DNA from: Lathyrus oleraceus
Lineage: Eukaryota; Streptophyta; Magnoliopsida; Fabales; Fabaceae
Assembly (NCBI RefSeq): GCF_024323335.1
Contig: NC_066579.1
Location: 54,084,771-54,148,770, forward strand
Length of the DNA stretch: 64,000 nucleotides
Direction of reading: 5' to 3'
Shown here: positions 12,121-22,604 of the stretch, piece by piece
How positions within the stretch are numbered: position 1 is the first letter of the stretch
Layout of the letters: every line of letters begins with the position of its first letter
Position numbers and translations under genes: made by a program
Notes under the pieces: generated by a model
The model's database searches: none
Told to the model about the DNA's origin: nothing
The model's input: only the letters and a program-made list of their open reading frames with translations

Positions 12121-13410
12121 CATGTTAATGTTAACTAAAAAATAGAAAGAAAAAGTGGTCAAATTTGGGGTATGAAACTGGGGAATATGCATAACCTGCG
12201 AGAGTTTCAGGCCTCATTGATAGAGCAGGTTTAGCAAATGCTGATATCTCAAAATGCTTGACGGTGAGGTAGAAGTCGCTAGCAAAGGCATGACCCACAT
12301 GAGCAGGATCAGAGTGGGGTTGGCCATGGTGGCACATAGTAGCCATCATACAGGTTATATTCTTCCTTTTCCATCTTTTATTCAAAATATTGGGGATAAT
12401 GTTTGGTTTAAGTGTGGGGGAGGAACTTTACTGTTTTCATTTTATCGCTTTCTAGGTAGATTTATGGTTTTCTAGTTTGTTTCATGTTGTTAGAATTTTA
12501 CTTGTTTCTAGTTTAATTGTGTTTAGTCGAGCCATTGCATGTGTTGTCGAGTCTTTATGTGTGATTTCTACTGTTTATTGATTTTCCCATTTTCTTGATC
12601 CATATAATTTTTTTAAATATTCATTGCATAATTAAAAACTGTTAGGCTACAGACTAGATTGAAGTTAAATTGTGGAGACTTGCGAAAACCACACAAGATC
12701 GGTATCGTTTTAAAACCTTGAGTCTCCCGAATATGGAAATAAATTTGGATACTTATTATAATATAGCCTTGAATTTTCACCCTCTAGTAGTCCTTAAGTA
12801 GTTTATTTAGCAGTCATCACCATCCTAAACACACATTACGTATGAAGCTGATGCAAATAAGTGAATGATCTCAGGCTTAAAAGAGAAAAACAAAATACAA
12901 AAATATAAATAAAAAGGAGTGTTCCTTCTAAGTTAGGTGATCGTCACCCGGTCACTTAGCCCAGCGATGCATATACTTTTATTTGTTGATACTTAAGCCA
13001 ATGTGCAAGAAAGAAAAGAAAAATATAATGAAGAGATCATCGTCACTAATAGATTGTCCTACTATGAGTGTGTAAGGATAAATGGCTTAATGTGATTGCA
13101 ATAGAATGAAGAAGGAAGAAATAGGGTGACTAAGTTAGGCTTATGCATAATAACATGACTCAATCAGTCTATATAAGAGGGAAGCTTATGACCGCACAAT
13201 TGCAGATTTGTGTTCTTACGATATCCTTAGTGTGTAAGCTAGTACGCATCAATGTAATCTTACCCGAAGGATTGTTTGTAGCCTAGAATGAATATTCATA
13301 TGCCGATGTTTTTCATAAGTCATAACATTATAAGCTGCAAAAATTCCAAAAAAATTCATATGAGTAACAGCTTGCTAGAGGACAAGCAAATGTTCAAGTA
13401 TGGGAGAGTT
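12121..13410 (+). mobile_element. 3' noncoding end of an Athila-like Ty3/gypsy element (approximate)
   Basis: No ORF survives. The strings ggtttaagtgtgggggagga (12401-12420) and, just before the LTR, ctagaggacaagcaaatgttcaagtatgggagag (13374-13407) are of the kind found downstream of the coding region and at the polypurine tract in Athila/Calypso-type elements. The left limit is not visible. Confidence 0.45.
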
Positions 13411-14987
13411 TGATAACCGTAAAATCTATAACATTTTCCAGCTCGATTTGCATGCATTTTCATTCGTTCGAGTTTCATTTTATGTTTGTATGTAGTGTTA
13501 TATTAGTACTTTATCCATGTTTTAGGTATTTTATAAGTGGAGGTTGTTACACAAAGAAAACTGACGAAACGACATGAAACGGAGAAAAATGGCAAGAATG
13601 CACTGGTGACGACCTCCATGGCGCCCACCATGGTACTAGCCATGACTAGGTAGTCATGGGACCCACCAAAAATAAGAAAAAAGAGCTAAGAATCGAAGTT
13701 CTGAGCTCGTGGCGCCCGTCACAGCCCTTTGGCGCCCGCCATGGCTTGTGGGTCAGCCACGTAGGTGAAAATTGCACTTATGGCGACTGCCACAGTGCAT
13801 GGCACCCACCATGAGTTTCGAGACTTGAAAATTGCAACTAAAATTGGCCCAATCTTCTCTCATTTCTCCTGTATTTTCTCCCATGATCCCTACACATTGG
13901 GACTGTATCCTTAGCATATGTAACACTATATATAGGCAATTTTACTAGATTTTTTAGCATCCAAATTCTATCGTAATATTGTGCAAGTTCTGGAAATTTA
14001 GTTTTAAGCAAAAAACTCACCATTGTAAAGTAATATCTTTCGCACATTGAGGAACTACTACACCTTAGTGACTTTAGGCTTTTGTTTTGTGTTTGGATCG
14101 AAGAATCTTGCCTACATTCGAAGTTTAATTACATTCTACTCCTCATACTTAATTTCAGGTTCAATTAATCACTTTATTTTTCTGTACTTGTCTACTTAGA
14201 TTCATAATAATACTGTTTTTTTTATTGGGTTTGCTGTTGTTTTTGCTTCTAAGTTTAGAACGAATATCATTCTCATCCTCATGTTAATGTCTCTACTTTG
14301 TATGCATAGTAATTATAACATGGGTTTTATGTCAATTATGTTCAGCTAAGTTATTTGAGTCGGGTATGTGAGGACCATCGTTTCGACGGGACTCTGTAAA
14401 TCATTCGGCATTTGTTTTAATTTTAATTTATCTCGGTTCTAAACTTTTGTTTTTAAAGTAAAACGCTTTGCACGATAGCGAGAGCATTCAAATATCGGTC
14501 AATAGCGCGATAGTGTGAAACCGGTATCTGATCGAAAAAGTTTGGACTTTTAATTTTTAAAAACAGTGGCAACGCTTTATCGATTAATATGGAATTATTG
14601 ATTTTCAAAAATTGGCTCGAAATTGCAATTTGCAAAGCGAGAGCATAGCAGTTGCGGTTTCGAGGCATAACGCGGGCTGCGCGAGAGTGAGTATTGTTTT
14701 TAAATTGTATTTCCTCCAAAAATTATTTTAAACCAAAACAAAATGCAGAGATTTATCTGAGTCCCCGAGGTACGATTAAAAATTACATTTCGGTCTTGTT
14801 TTCATTCTATCTTCCAAACAAAGTCCATTTTTAATTTCAGTTTACATAAATTTTTGTCTTCCTAAGAATTGTAGCATTAGATTTACATAGCATCACTAAA
14901 TAATAATAAGTTTGACTATTGGTCTATGTGGATTCGATATCTTTAAAACTACAATTGATTACGTACACTTGCGGAATGTCCACATCA
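13411..14987 (+). repeat. 3' LTR of the Athila-like element
   Basis: Begins TGATAACCG directly after a purine-rich tract and ends TGTCCACATCA, giving TGAT...ATCA ends. It contains five variants of GGCGCCCRCCATGG at about 13618-13812 in two clusters. The right boundary is where the LINE remnant begins. The family assignment is moderate. Confidence 0.5.
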
Positions 14988-14999
14988 ATACATCCACAT

Positions 15000-15555
15000 C
15001 TAACTTTACATCTACTCACCCCATATTATTTTCTAAAATTTATTGCTAAAATCCACTCCACATATCTTAAATATCCAACACCATTTACCTAATAATACCA
15101 CATTAAACTTCTTCACTCTCTTAACACCTAGACACTATGTCTCATATCTAGACACACCTTGTCCAAATGAATCCAATGAACTTTCGAGATTCCCCATCCC
15201 CACCCCATATTATTTTCAAATAATAACAAGATTGATTTAGTAGTACGAACATTACCCTAACTCTTCTTCGCTATAATAAGAGTGTCATCAACAAACTCTA
15301 AGTGAGTAACCTCAAACAATAAATCCTCTATGATAGGAAAAAGGAAAAGATTAGCATGAATTGAAGCATTAACCATAACACTCAAACCCTTTAGCGCTAT
15401 AAGGAAAAGAAAAGGAAACAATGGATATCTCTGCCTGAAGTCTCTCTCAAATTTAAATTTACTCATATAACTTCCGTTAACTAACACTGAAGCTATAGTT
15501 GAACTAATAAACTCTAAAATCCATCTTCCCCACTTCAACGGAAAGTACATTTTAC
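15000..15555 (-). pseudogene. LINE reverse transcriptase remnant, 3' part
   Basis: The open part (15550-15257) encodes non-LTR retrotransposon RT: KWGRWILEFIS, SVLVNGS, then ERDFRQRYPLFPFLFLIAL (a changed RGLRQGDPLSPFLF box) and EFVDDTLI (the YADD box region). From 15256 to about 15000 the same strand shows decayed downstream LINE sequence with stops (words like WGWGISKVHWI and VNGVGY) and an apparent internal deletion. The reading frame is cut at 15555, where the MULE starts, and its upstream part is found beyond 23642. The element is inactive. LINE RT copies RNA at the nicked target site in living relatives. Confidence 0.8.
15547..15555. other. Left 9-bp target site duplication of the MULE
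   Basis: acattttac, repeated exactly at 23634-23642. Nine bp is the usual length for Mutator-like elements. Confidence 0.9.
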
Positions 15556-15760
15556 GAATTTTTTTTTTAAATATCCAAAAATTTCAAAAAAATTTCAAAA
15601 ATATCCAATTTTTCAAAATAATTACACAAATGGCCAAAATTGGCCATTTTTTACCCTTAGGCGCCACCCTAGTTGGCGCCTACCCTTAATGGGGAGGGCA
15701 AGTCGCCACTAGGGGTGGCGCCTATGCCCAAATCCATTTTTTTTTTTTTTTTTAATGTTT
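15556..15760 (+). repeat. Left terminal inverted repeat of the MULE
   Basis: Matches the reverse complement of 23430-23633 with few changes. The conserved core (15657-15733) has two hairpin-forming pairs built on GGCGCCA/TGGCGCC and GTCGCCAC/GTGGCGCC, followed by a T-rich tract. Confidence 0.9.
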
Positions 15761-16117
15761 TTTTTAATGTTTTTTTTTTTTTTTTTTAATTTTTTTTTAT
15801 TTATAAATTTATGTTTTTTATTAAGTATATTAATTTATGTTGACACATATATTTTGTCTAAATTTTTTTATTTATATATATATATATATATATATTAATT
15901 TATATATATATATTAATTTTATATATATATATATATTAATATAATTTATAAGTAATTAATATTATTTGTAAATTTTTGGAAAAAAAATTAATTTATATAT
16001 GTATAAAGATATGATAGACAATATTTTTAAAGATAAAGATAAAGATATAAAGATAATAAACAGAAAATATTTTTATTTAAATAATAAACAAGGCAAATAT
16101 TACAAAGATATGATTAA

Positions 16118-18371
16118 TCACATATGATGCGGTCCCTTGTACGATCCGCACGGGGGAGGTCTAGTTACTCGCCTAGACGGTTCACGTGGTGGTGGTGCTT
16201 CCCTATTACCACCCCTTGCCCTAACGCGCCCCCTTGCCGCTTGCCGTTGTGGTTCGGTCGAAGTCCCTTCAGTGCTGTAGGAAAGACGGGTCCCCTCTGC
16301 GCCCTCGAAGCTTTGTCTCGGTGGGACAAACTGACTACTGCTGGGTGCGCCCTCGAATTGTGGTCTTTGGTAGTTTAGGGTTGAATCGGGTTGGCCAAAG
16401 TGCAATGTTTGTTGTGGTGTGTAGTAGTCCTGTTGGTAGTCCTCTTGTATACCCGTGTCGGGGCTAGGTGGAGGACTGGAAGAGCTTGGGAAATTGCCGT
16501 GTTGGAATTGTTGGGATTGGTGGAAGTAGGGGGATTGATATTGTGGTAGGTGTTGGGACTGTTGATGGTGGTGGGAATGTTGAGTTTGTTGTTGGTAGTC
16601 TTCATGGTATTGGGATTGAGTTTGTGGTATGTATTGTTGATTTGGTTGGGGGGTGGACATGTGTTGTGGTTGTTGTTGTTGGTAATATGGTGGTGGTGGT
16701 TGTTGTTGGTAATAAGGTGGTGGTGGTTGTTGTTGGTAAAATGGTTGTGGTGGTTGTTGTTGTTGGTAATAAGGTGGTGGTTGTTGTTGTTGGGAATACT
16801 GTGGTGGTTGTTGTTGTTGGAAATATGGTTGTTGCATCCGGGGATCGTCCAAATAGAACGGGTCAGACACAATCATTTCTGGATTGGTATTTGCTCTATA
16901 CCATTCCACATATTCCCTTGTCGGCTTCATTTCGTTGGGCGCCACCGGAAATTGTAGAACATAGTGGGCACGGTCTTTCCACATTTTTCGAAACTCCTTA
17001 GCAAATTCCTTCCAATTTTGGGCATACCACTGGTGGCTGACTTTTTTTAGATGCCAAGGTTCCATGGACATTGGGGGGCCTGGGATGTCTTGATGCATTC
17101 CGAATTGAAGCTTGACACGGTCACTTTGGTGCATCTCCACAGTGGTGAACCGCATTATGGCCGTTTTTGCTGTCCAAACAGCTGCATCTTCGGGGTTTGG
17201 TTGATGTTCCAATCCCAAATATGGCCTCCAAATAAACTGCAAAGAAAAAAGTAAATATGTTATTTATCGATAATGCATGACATTAATAAATCAGTTAGAA
17301 GTTGAGTGATTTAGTGGTAATACATCCTGTGCTCGGAGACGATCCAACAGTTGACGATAAAATATAATTTTATTTTTGGGGGTAAGACTGTAATCCAGTC
17401 CGGTTGTAATGAACCTAAACAAAAGAAGATAAATAATATTAGTTACAAATATTTATAGAATAAATATACAAAATGAAATAAGATCATAAATTTACCTAGT
17501 TGCGTAGGGGAAGGAGTAGTCATTAGGATTTTCTGGGGCTAGCCTCGGCAATCTCCACCACCCCCATGTTTGAAGCAAAAAAGAACATCCAGAAAATGTA
17601 CAGTGCTCATTTTGTGCATTTTTACACAAAGAGCTATATAGGAATGCTAATACTGCAGAACCCCAACTATATGTGCTTATTCTATCAATGTCCCCGAGCA
17701 AACTCAAGTACATAAAATTTATGCTATTTCCCGTCCCTTCGGGAAATAGCAAGTTCCCAAACAATAGCATAATGTAAACCCGGGTTTTTATGACTTTTTC
17801 TTGTTCGGAGGATTCCTCAGTCAAAGTTATGGAGTCGTGGTACAATTGTAGGCTAGATAATTTAATACCCTGACCCCTTGCTTTGGCAGACCCCTCACCC
17901 TCGACCAGATCTACCCCCAACATTTCAACACATATTTGGTTAGGCTGTTGAACATTTCCGGTGACAGGCTTACCATCTATTCTAAGACCTAAAAGCATGT
18001 ACACGTCCTCTAATGTGACGGTACATTCACCAGTTGGTAGGTGAAAGGTGTGTGTCTCAGGTCTCCAACGTTCACACAGAGCCAAAATGAATTTGGCATC
18101 AATGGTGGCATTTACGACATGCATTACATGACTGAAACCCGCACGCTCTATGTAAGGTACGCACCATGGGTCTGGATAAGGCATTGGGTGTGAACGTTGA
18201 CGAAATTTCTTGGGATCCTTTAAAAACAAACAATATAAAAAATTATTATATTGGACTTTTAAAAAACTAACTACAAACATACGAAAGAGGCAATGTTCAA
18301 GAAAAACTTACGAATGAGGCAATGTTTGCCCTAGTTCCTCTGTGTTCTTGGCCCATGGTAAGAAGTGACAT
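16118..18371 (-). CDS. Plant mobile domain (PMD-C / MAIN-like) protein of the MULE
   Basis: Four-exon model on the minus strand: 18371-18312, 18217-17496, 17414-17324, 17236-16118. All introns have GT..AG ends, the phases agree, and the product is about 663 aa. Exon 1 gives a 20-residue leader starting MSLLTMGQEH. The PMD fold covers about residues 35-420: DPWCVPYIERAGF, ALCERWRPETHTFHLP, GECTVTLEDVYMLLGLRIDG, YSWGSAVLAFLYSSLC and, at the end, PTREYVEWYR, all typical of the MAIN/MAIL1 family. Residues about 425-663 are a Q/P/Y-rich, prion-like tail with repeated PPYYQQQ units and a basic RGRVRARGG stretch near the C-terminus. Host MAIN proteins help keep transposons silent and genes expressed; the role of the MULE copy is unknown. 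It is transcribed divergently from the transposase. The opposite-strand frames over the Q/P region are artefacts of composition. Confidence 0.85.
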
Positions 18372-18470
18372 GACTGCAATGTAGGAAGAAGCTTGGTGGA
18401 TGAGAAGTTTCGCCTGAGTTCTCTGAATAAAAGTGTTAGTGGTAGATGAAAACTTGCAAGAATGACCCTC

Positions 18471-18478
18471 TATTTATA
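18471..18478 (-). promoter_or_regulatory. TATA box of the PMD gene
   Basis: TATAAATA on the minus strand, 100 bp upstream of the ATG at 18371. The same octamer precedes the other two MULE genes. Confidence 0.7.
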
Positions 18479-18504
18479 CTCTTTTTCAAGTAAACTGAAT
18501 ATGC

Positions 18505-18893
18505 AAAAATGTGACAAGTGTAAGGCATGCGTGGTAGTGTTGGCATGCATTGGTGGAATCTGATGATGCAGAAACGTGACAAGTGTGAGGCATGCGTGGG
18601 AATCTTGCAGAATAGGTGCAGACTACGTGGCAGTGTTGGCATGCATAGGTGCAGACTAGGTGGGAGTTGTCTTGTCTTGGGGAAGACTTGGTGGAATCTG
18701 ATGACGCAGAAACGTGACAAGTGTGAGGCATGCGTGGGAATCTTGCAGAATAGGTGCAGACTACGTGGCAGTGTTGGCATGCTTAGGTGCAGACTAGGTG
18801 GGAGTTGTCTTGTCTTGGGGAAGACTTGGTGGAATCTGATGATGCAAAAATGTGACAAGTGTGAGGCATGCGTGGGAATCTTGCAGAATAGGT
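18505..18893. repeat. 138-bp tandem repeat array (about 2.9 copies)
   Basis: The phrase gtgacaagtgtgaggcatgc recurs at 18576, 18714 and 18852, exactly 138 bp apart, with nearly identical units in between. The array begins directly upstream of the PMD TATA box and so lies where promoter elements are expected. Its words (ggcatgcgtgggaatct, gcagactaggtgggagt, aagacttggtgg) are shared with the 158-bp array at 19191-19752. Confidence 0.9.
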
Positions 18894-19128
18894 GTCACAC
18901 TGTACAGGTCAGATGAGAAGTTAAGTATCACAGAGATAGTAGAATCCAATTTTAGCTTTGATATCCCCCAATAATTTATTTAACGGTTGAAATTTGACTT
19001 TCAAATATTTATTATTGTGGTGTACGCGTGCACTTTCAAATATTTTTCAAAAAGAAAAACAAATAATTATATTGTAATTAAATTATTTTATGTTTTATTA
19101 CAACTTTAAATTGAATACTTCATTTAGT

Positions 19129-19149
19129 TACGCCATACTAATTGGCGTA
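19129..19149. repeat. Short hairpin between the two arrays
   Basis: tacgcca (19129-19135) pairs with tggcgta (19143-19149). It lies in the AT-rich middle of the divergent promoter. Confidence 0.6.
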
Positions 19150-19190
19150 TATGTGTTATAAAAGTAGAAAAAGTCCAAAACACCTGCATG

Positions 19191-19752
19191 GGATAGGTTG
19201 GAATGCATTAGTACAGACTAGGTGGGAGTGTTGCATTCAAGGGTGTGACACATGTAAGGCATGCGTGGGAATCTCTGAGACTTGGTGGTGAAGACTTGAT
19301 GGGGAACAGGCATGCATGGGAATCTCTGAGACTATGTTCAGGCTAGGTGGATAGGTTGGAATGCATTAGTACAGACTAGGTGGGAGTGTTGCATTCAAGG
19401 GTGTGACACGTGTAAGGCATGCAAGGGAATCTCTGAGACTTGGTGGTGAAGACTTGATGGGGAACAGGCATGCATGGGAATCTCTGAGACTATGTTCAGG
19501 CTAGGTGGATAGGTTGGAATGCATTAGTACAGACTAGGTGGGAGTGTTGCATTCAAGGGTGTGACACGTGTAAGGCATGCAAGGGAATCTCTGAGACTTG
19601 GTGGTGAAGACTTGATGGGGAACAGGCATGCATGGGAATCTCTGAGACTATGTTCAGGCTAGGTGGATAGGTTGGAATGCATTAGTACAGACTAGGTGGG
19701 AGTGTTGCATTCAAGGGTGTGACACGTGTAAGGCATGCAAGGGAATCTCTGA
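19191..19752. repeat. 158-bp tandem repeat array (about 3.5 copies)
   Basis: ggataggttggaatgc starts at 19191, 19349, 19507 and 19665, exactly 158 bp apart. Units are almost identical. CACGTG (G-box core) occurs in units 2-4 (19407, 19565, 19723) where unit 1 has CACATG. CATGCATG (RY-type word) occurs at 19311, 19469 and 19627. The array lies just upstream of the transposase TATA box. Confidence 0.92.
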
Positions 19753-19824
19753 GGTATTCACAATATCTTCACAGCAATCTTCACACACATATCTTCACAG
19801 CAATCTTCAGTAAGATTCTTGCAG

Positions 19825-19832
19825 TATAAATA
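19825..19832 (+). promoter_or_regulatory. TATA box of the transposase gene
   Basis: TATAAATA, 142 bp upstream of the ATG at 19974. The leader between them holds about six copies of an 11-12 bp unit (ACCTTCACAAA) at about 19880-19973. Confidence 0.7.
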
Positions 19833-19973
19833 TTCACACACATTTTCGCAAAGGTATTCACAATATCTTCACAGCAATCTTCACAAAACCTTGAAAATAT
19901 CTTCACAAAACCTTCACAAAACCCTCACAAAACCTTCACAAAACCTTCACAAAACCTTCACAAAACCTTCACA

Positions 19974-22382
19974 ATGTCTTCACAAAACATGTCATCTTCT
20001 TCACAATACAAAGTCAAAGCTCACGTCAACGGTGAGACTTATGAATGTGATAAGTCTGGCTTCCTATTTAGAAACACCGAATGCACTCGGTTTTGTCTAA
20101 ATAGAGGAGCTGACTTCTCTTATCTGAAAAGGAAGATTGAGTCCAAACTAAGACAACCCGTGTCCCAAATTTTTTATCAACAACCTTTTTTTTCAGAAAA
20201 CAACTCTGTCAAGTTTTATAAGTCATTGATTCAAAATGACATGGAGACACAATACATGCTTCGTAACCATGAGTACTCTGGTTACGACTACATAGTGTTG
20301 TACATTGTGTTGGAACAACCTCAACCAACTCAGAATATTCAATCACAGGTTATTGATCCTGTGATTGATGACGAACAAGATGCTGAGCACCACGTTGAAG
20401 ACGATGTGGTTGATGATGCTGAAGACGTGGTTGATGACTTGGTGAACCGTCATTCTGAAGACGAAGACCAACCTCAAATACCTATAGCGCAACGCTACTC
20501 ACCTCCTGCGCACTTCACAACACTTAACTTGGGCGAGGATGAGCCCTCATCAGATATGTTCTACAACCCATATATGAGGTCTGATGAGGACTTAAAGAAG
20601 GGTGACCAATTTCGGACCAAGGAAGAGTGTCTGTTAGCAATAAAGAACTGGCACTTGAAAAATTGTGTTGACTACGATGTTATCAAATCAAATCCGGAAA
20701 GATACGTTATTGAATGCAAAAATCCGGAGTGTGGATATAGGTTGATGGCATCGTACAAGAAGAAGCATAACGCGTGGGTGATAGGGTCAATATCTCAAGC
20801 TCACATTTGCGTCAACACCAACATGGCACAGGATCATCGCAAACTTAGCCATGACATGATCTGCCATTCCATATTACCTCTAGTTGAGGCTGACCCGTCA
20901 CTGAAGGTCAAAACAATTATCTCCCATTGTGTGGCTGTTTTCAAATATACACCGTCATACAGAAAGGCTTGGTTAGCAAAAACCAAGGCAATTGAACTGG
21001 TGTACGGTAACTGGGAGGAATCATACAAACAACTACCACGCTACCTGGCTGCACTACGATTGTATTCACCTGGGACGGTTACTATAATGGAGACCTTGCC
21101 TGCACAATCCCCTGACGGAACTCGTCTAGAAGGTAATGGAATTTTCCATAGACTTTTCTGGGCATTCCGTCCATGCATCATCGGGTTCACATTCTGCAAA
21201 CCACTTGTTCAAGTCGATGGAACTTGGCTGTATGGGAAATACAAAGGATCGTTACTGATGGCGGTCGCACAAGATGGCAATTCAAATATTTTCCCAATAG
21301 CCTTTGCATTGGTGGAAGGAGAAACGGCAGCTGGTTGGAGTTTCTTCCTTAAGAATCTTCGAACGCACGTGACTCCACAAGCTGGCATCTGCGTTATTTC
21401 TGACAGGCACGCCTCAATAGACAGTGCATACAATAATCCAGCAAATGGCTGGCATGACCCCCCGTCTACCCATGTCTACTGCATCAGGCATATTGCACAA
21501 AATTTTATGCGGGAGTTCAAGGATAACTTTTTGAAGCAACATTTGATAAACGCGGGGTACGCATTAAACCAGCCTGGATTCCAATACTATCGCCGGGAAA
21601 TAGTGTTGGCAAATTCTGATGCAGGGAGGTGGATTGATAATATCGACAGAGCGAAGTGGACTAGATCGTACGACGATGGGGTGAGGTGGGGCCACATGAC
21701 AACAAATCTTGTGGAATCAATGAACGGCGTGTTTAAGGGCATACGTAACCTCCCGGTAACCGCATTGGTGAGTGCGACCTATTTTCGGATGGCAACGTTG
21801 TTCGTAACAAGGGGCAGGCGCTGGAATGAAGTGTTGCAGACGAGTCAGGTTTATAGTGAAGCCTGCATGAAGTTTATGAGGCAGGAATCCGCCAAAGCCA
21901 GCAGCCATCGGGTTACGGAGTTCGACCGCCATGGCCACACTTTCAGTGTCAAGGAAACAATTGACCACAACCAAGGGCTGCCCAGACAAGAGTATAGGGT
22001 CCTAATACCAGACCGTTGGTGCGACTGTGGTCAATTTCAGGCGTATCGTATGCCTTGTTCCCATGTCATTGCAGCGTGTTCACACAGCCACTTCGATGCA
22101 TTATCGCTAGTGTCTCCAATCTACAAAGTTGCAACATTGCTCAATGTATACGACAATCCCTTTCCGGTGGTAGCATTGGAGGCGTATTGGCCAGAGTATG
22201 ACGGGGAAATTGTTTGGCACAACGAATCGATGCGGCGGAATAAAAGTGGTCGCCCAAATAGCAGGCGCATTAGAACTGAAATGGACGTTGCAGAGAAAAT
22301 GCAGAGGAAGTGTAGCATATGTAGACAACTAGGGCATAATAAGAACAAATGTCCATATCGTGGATCTAGTTCCACAACTTAG
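19974..22382 (+). CDS. MULE transposase (MURA type), intact
   Basis: 802 aa in one open frame. Order of domains: a PB1-like N-terminal domain (about 9-115); an acidic linker rich in D and E (about 125-165); a MuDR-type zinc DNA-binding domain (about 205-275, with ECKNPECGYRLMASY and a late HIC); the MULE DDE domain with VDGTWLYGKYKG (D415), VISDRHASID (D477) and LVESMNGVF (E581); a SWIM zinc finger C683-x-C685-x9-C695-x-H697; and a CCHC zinc knuckle C780-x2-C783-x4-H788-x4-C793 at the C-terminus. It would bind the inverted ends in the nucleus and cut and paste the element. All three catalytic residues and all zinc ligands that I can assign are present, so the enzyme may work. The start is the first ATG after the TATA box and leads straight into the PB1-like domain. 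Confidence 0.95.
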   Translation: MSSQNMSSSSQYKVKAHVNGETYECDKSGFLFRNTECTRFCLNRGADFSYLKRKIESKLRQPVSQIFYQQPFFSENNSVKFYKSLIQNDMETQYMLRNHEYSGYDYIVLYIVLEQPQPTQNIQSQVIDPVIDDEQDAEHHVEDDVVDDAEDVVDDLVNRHSEDEDQPQIPIAQRYSPPAHFTTLNLGEDEPSSDMFYNPYMRSDEDLKKGDQFRTKEECLLAIKNWHLKNCVDYDVIKSNPERYVIECKNPECGYRLMASYKKKHNAWVIGSISQAHICVNTNMAQDHRKLSHDMICHSILPLVEADPSLKVKTIISHCVAVFKYTPSYRKAWLAKTKAIELVYGNWEESYKQLPRYLAALRLYSPGTVTIMETLPAQSPDGTRLEGNGIFHRLFWAFRPCIIGFTFCKPLVQVDGTWLYGKYKGSLLMAVAQDGNSNIFPIAFALVEGETAAGWSFFLKNLRTHVTPQAGICVISDRHASIDSAYNNPANGWHDPPSTHVYCIRHIAQNFMREFKDNFLKQHLINAGYALNQPGFQYYRREIVLANSDAGRWIDNIDRAKWTRSYDDGVRWGHMTTNLVESMNGVFKGIRNLPVTALVSATYFRMATLFVTRGRRWNEVLQTSQVYSEACMKFMRQESAKASSHRVTEFDRHGHTFSVKETIDHNQGLPRQEYRVLIPDRWCDCGQFQAYRMPCSHVIAACSHSHFDALSLVSPIYKVATLLNVYDNPFPVVALEAYWPEYDGEIVWHNESMRRNKSGRPNSRRIRTEMDVAEKMQRKCSICRQLGHNKNKCPYRGSSSTT

Positions 22383-22604
22383 TTTTCACTTTCATAAATC
22401 TGTGTACCAAAATCATTTTAAATTAAAGTTTACTTTTTATTCCAAATAGAAGATGACACTTGAACAACAAACACAAACATCTAACATTACAACACCAATT
22501 ACTAAAACAAAAACAAATACTGGAACAAAAACAAGTACTAAAACAAGAACAAGTACTAGAACAATAACAAATACAACAACAACATGACAAACAACCATTA
22601 AAAT

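Noticed and set aside
12131..12475. Short overlapping ORFs on both strands
   Set aside because: No family pattern; they fall in the noncoding 3' end of an Athila-like element.
16375..17001. Long open frames on the plus strand and in another minus frame over the PMD last exon (V/G/W-rich or N/H-rich)
   Set aside because: They are translations of the CAA/CCA-rich repeat tail in the wrong frames; the spliced PMD frame explains the region.
18436..18916. Open frames of 80-140 codons on both strands over the 138-bp array
   Set aside because: The repeat unit is 138 bp, a multiple of three, so any open unit stays open in tandem; the peptides merely repeat and lie in the PMD promoter.
18505..19752. 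Regularly spaced repeats, considered as a CRISPR array
   Set aside because: Units are 138 and 158 bp tandem copies with no unique spacers, in a plant transposon.
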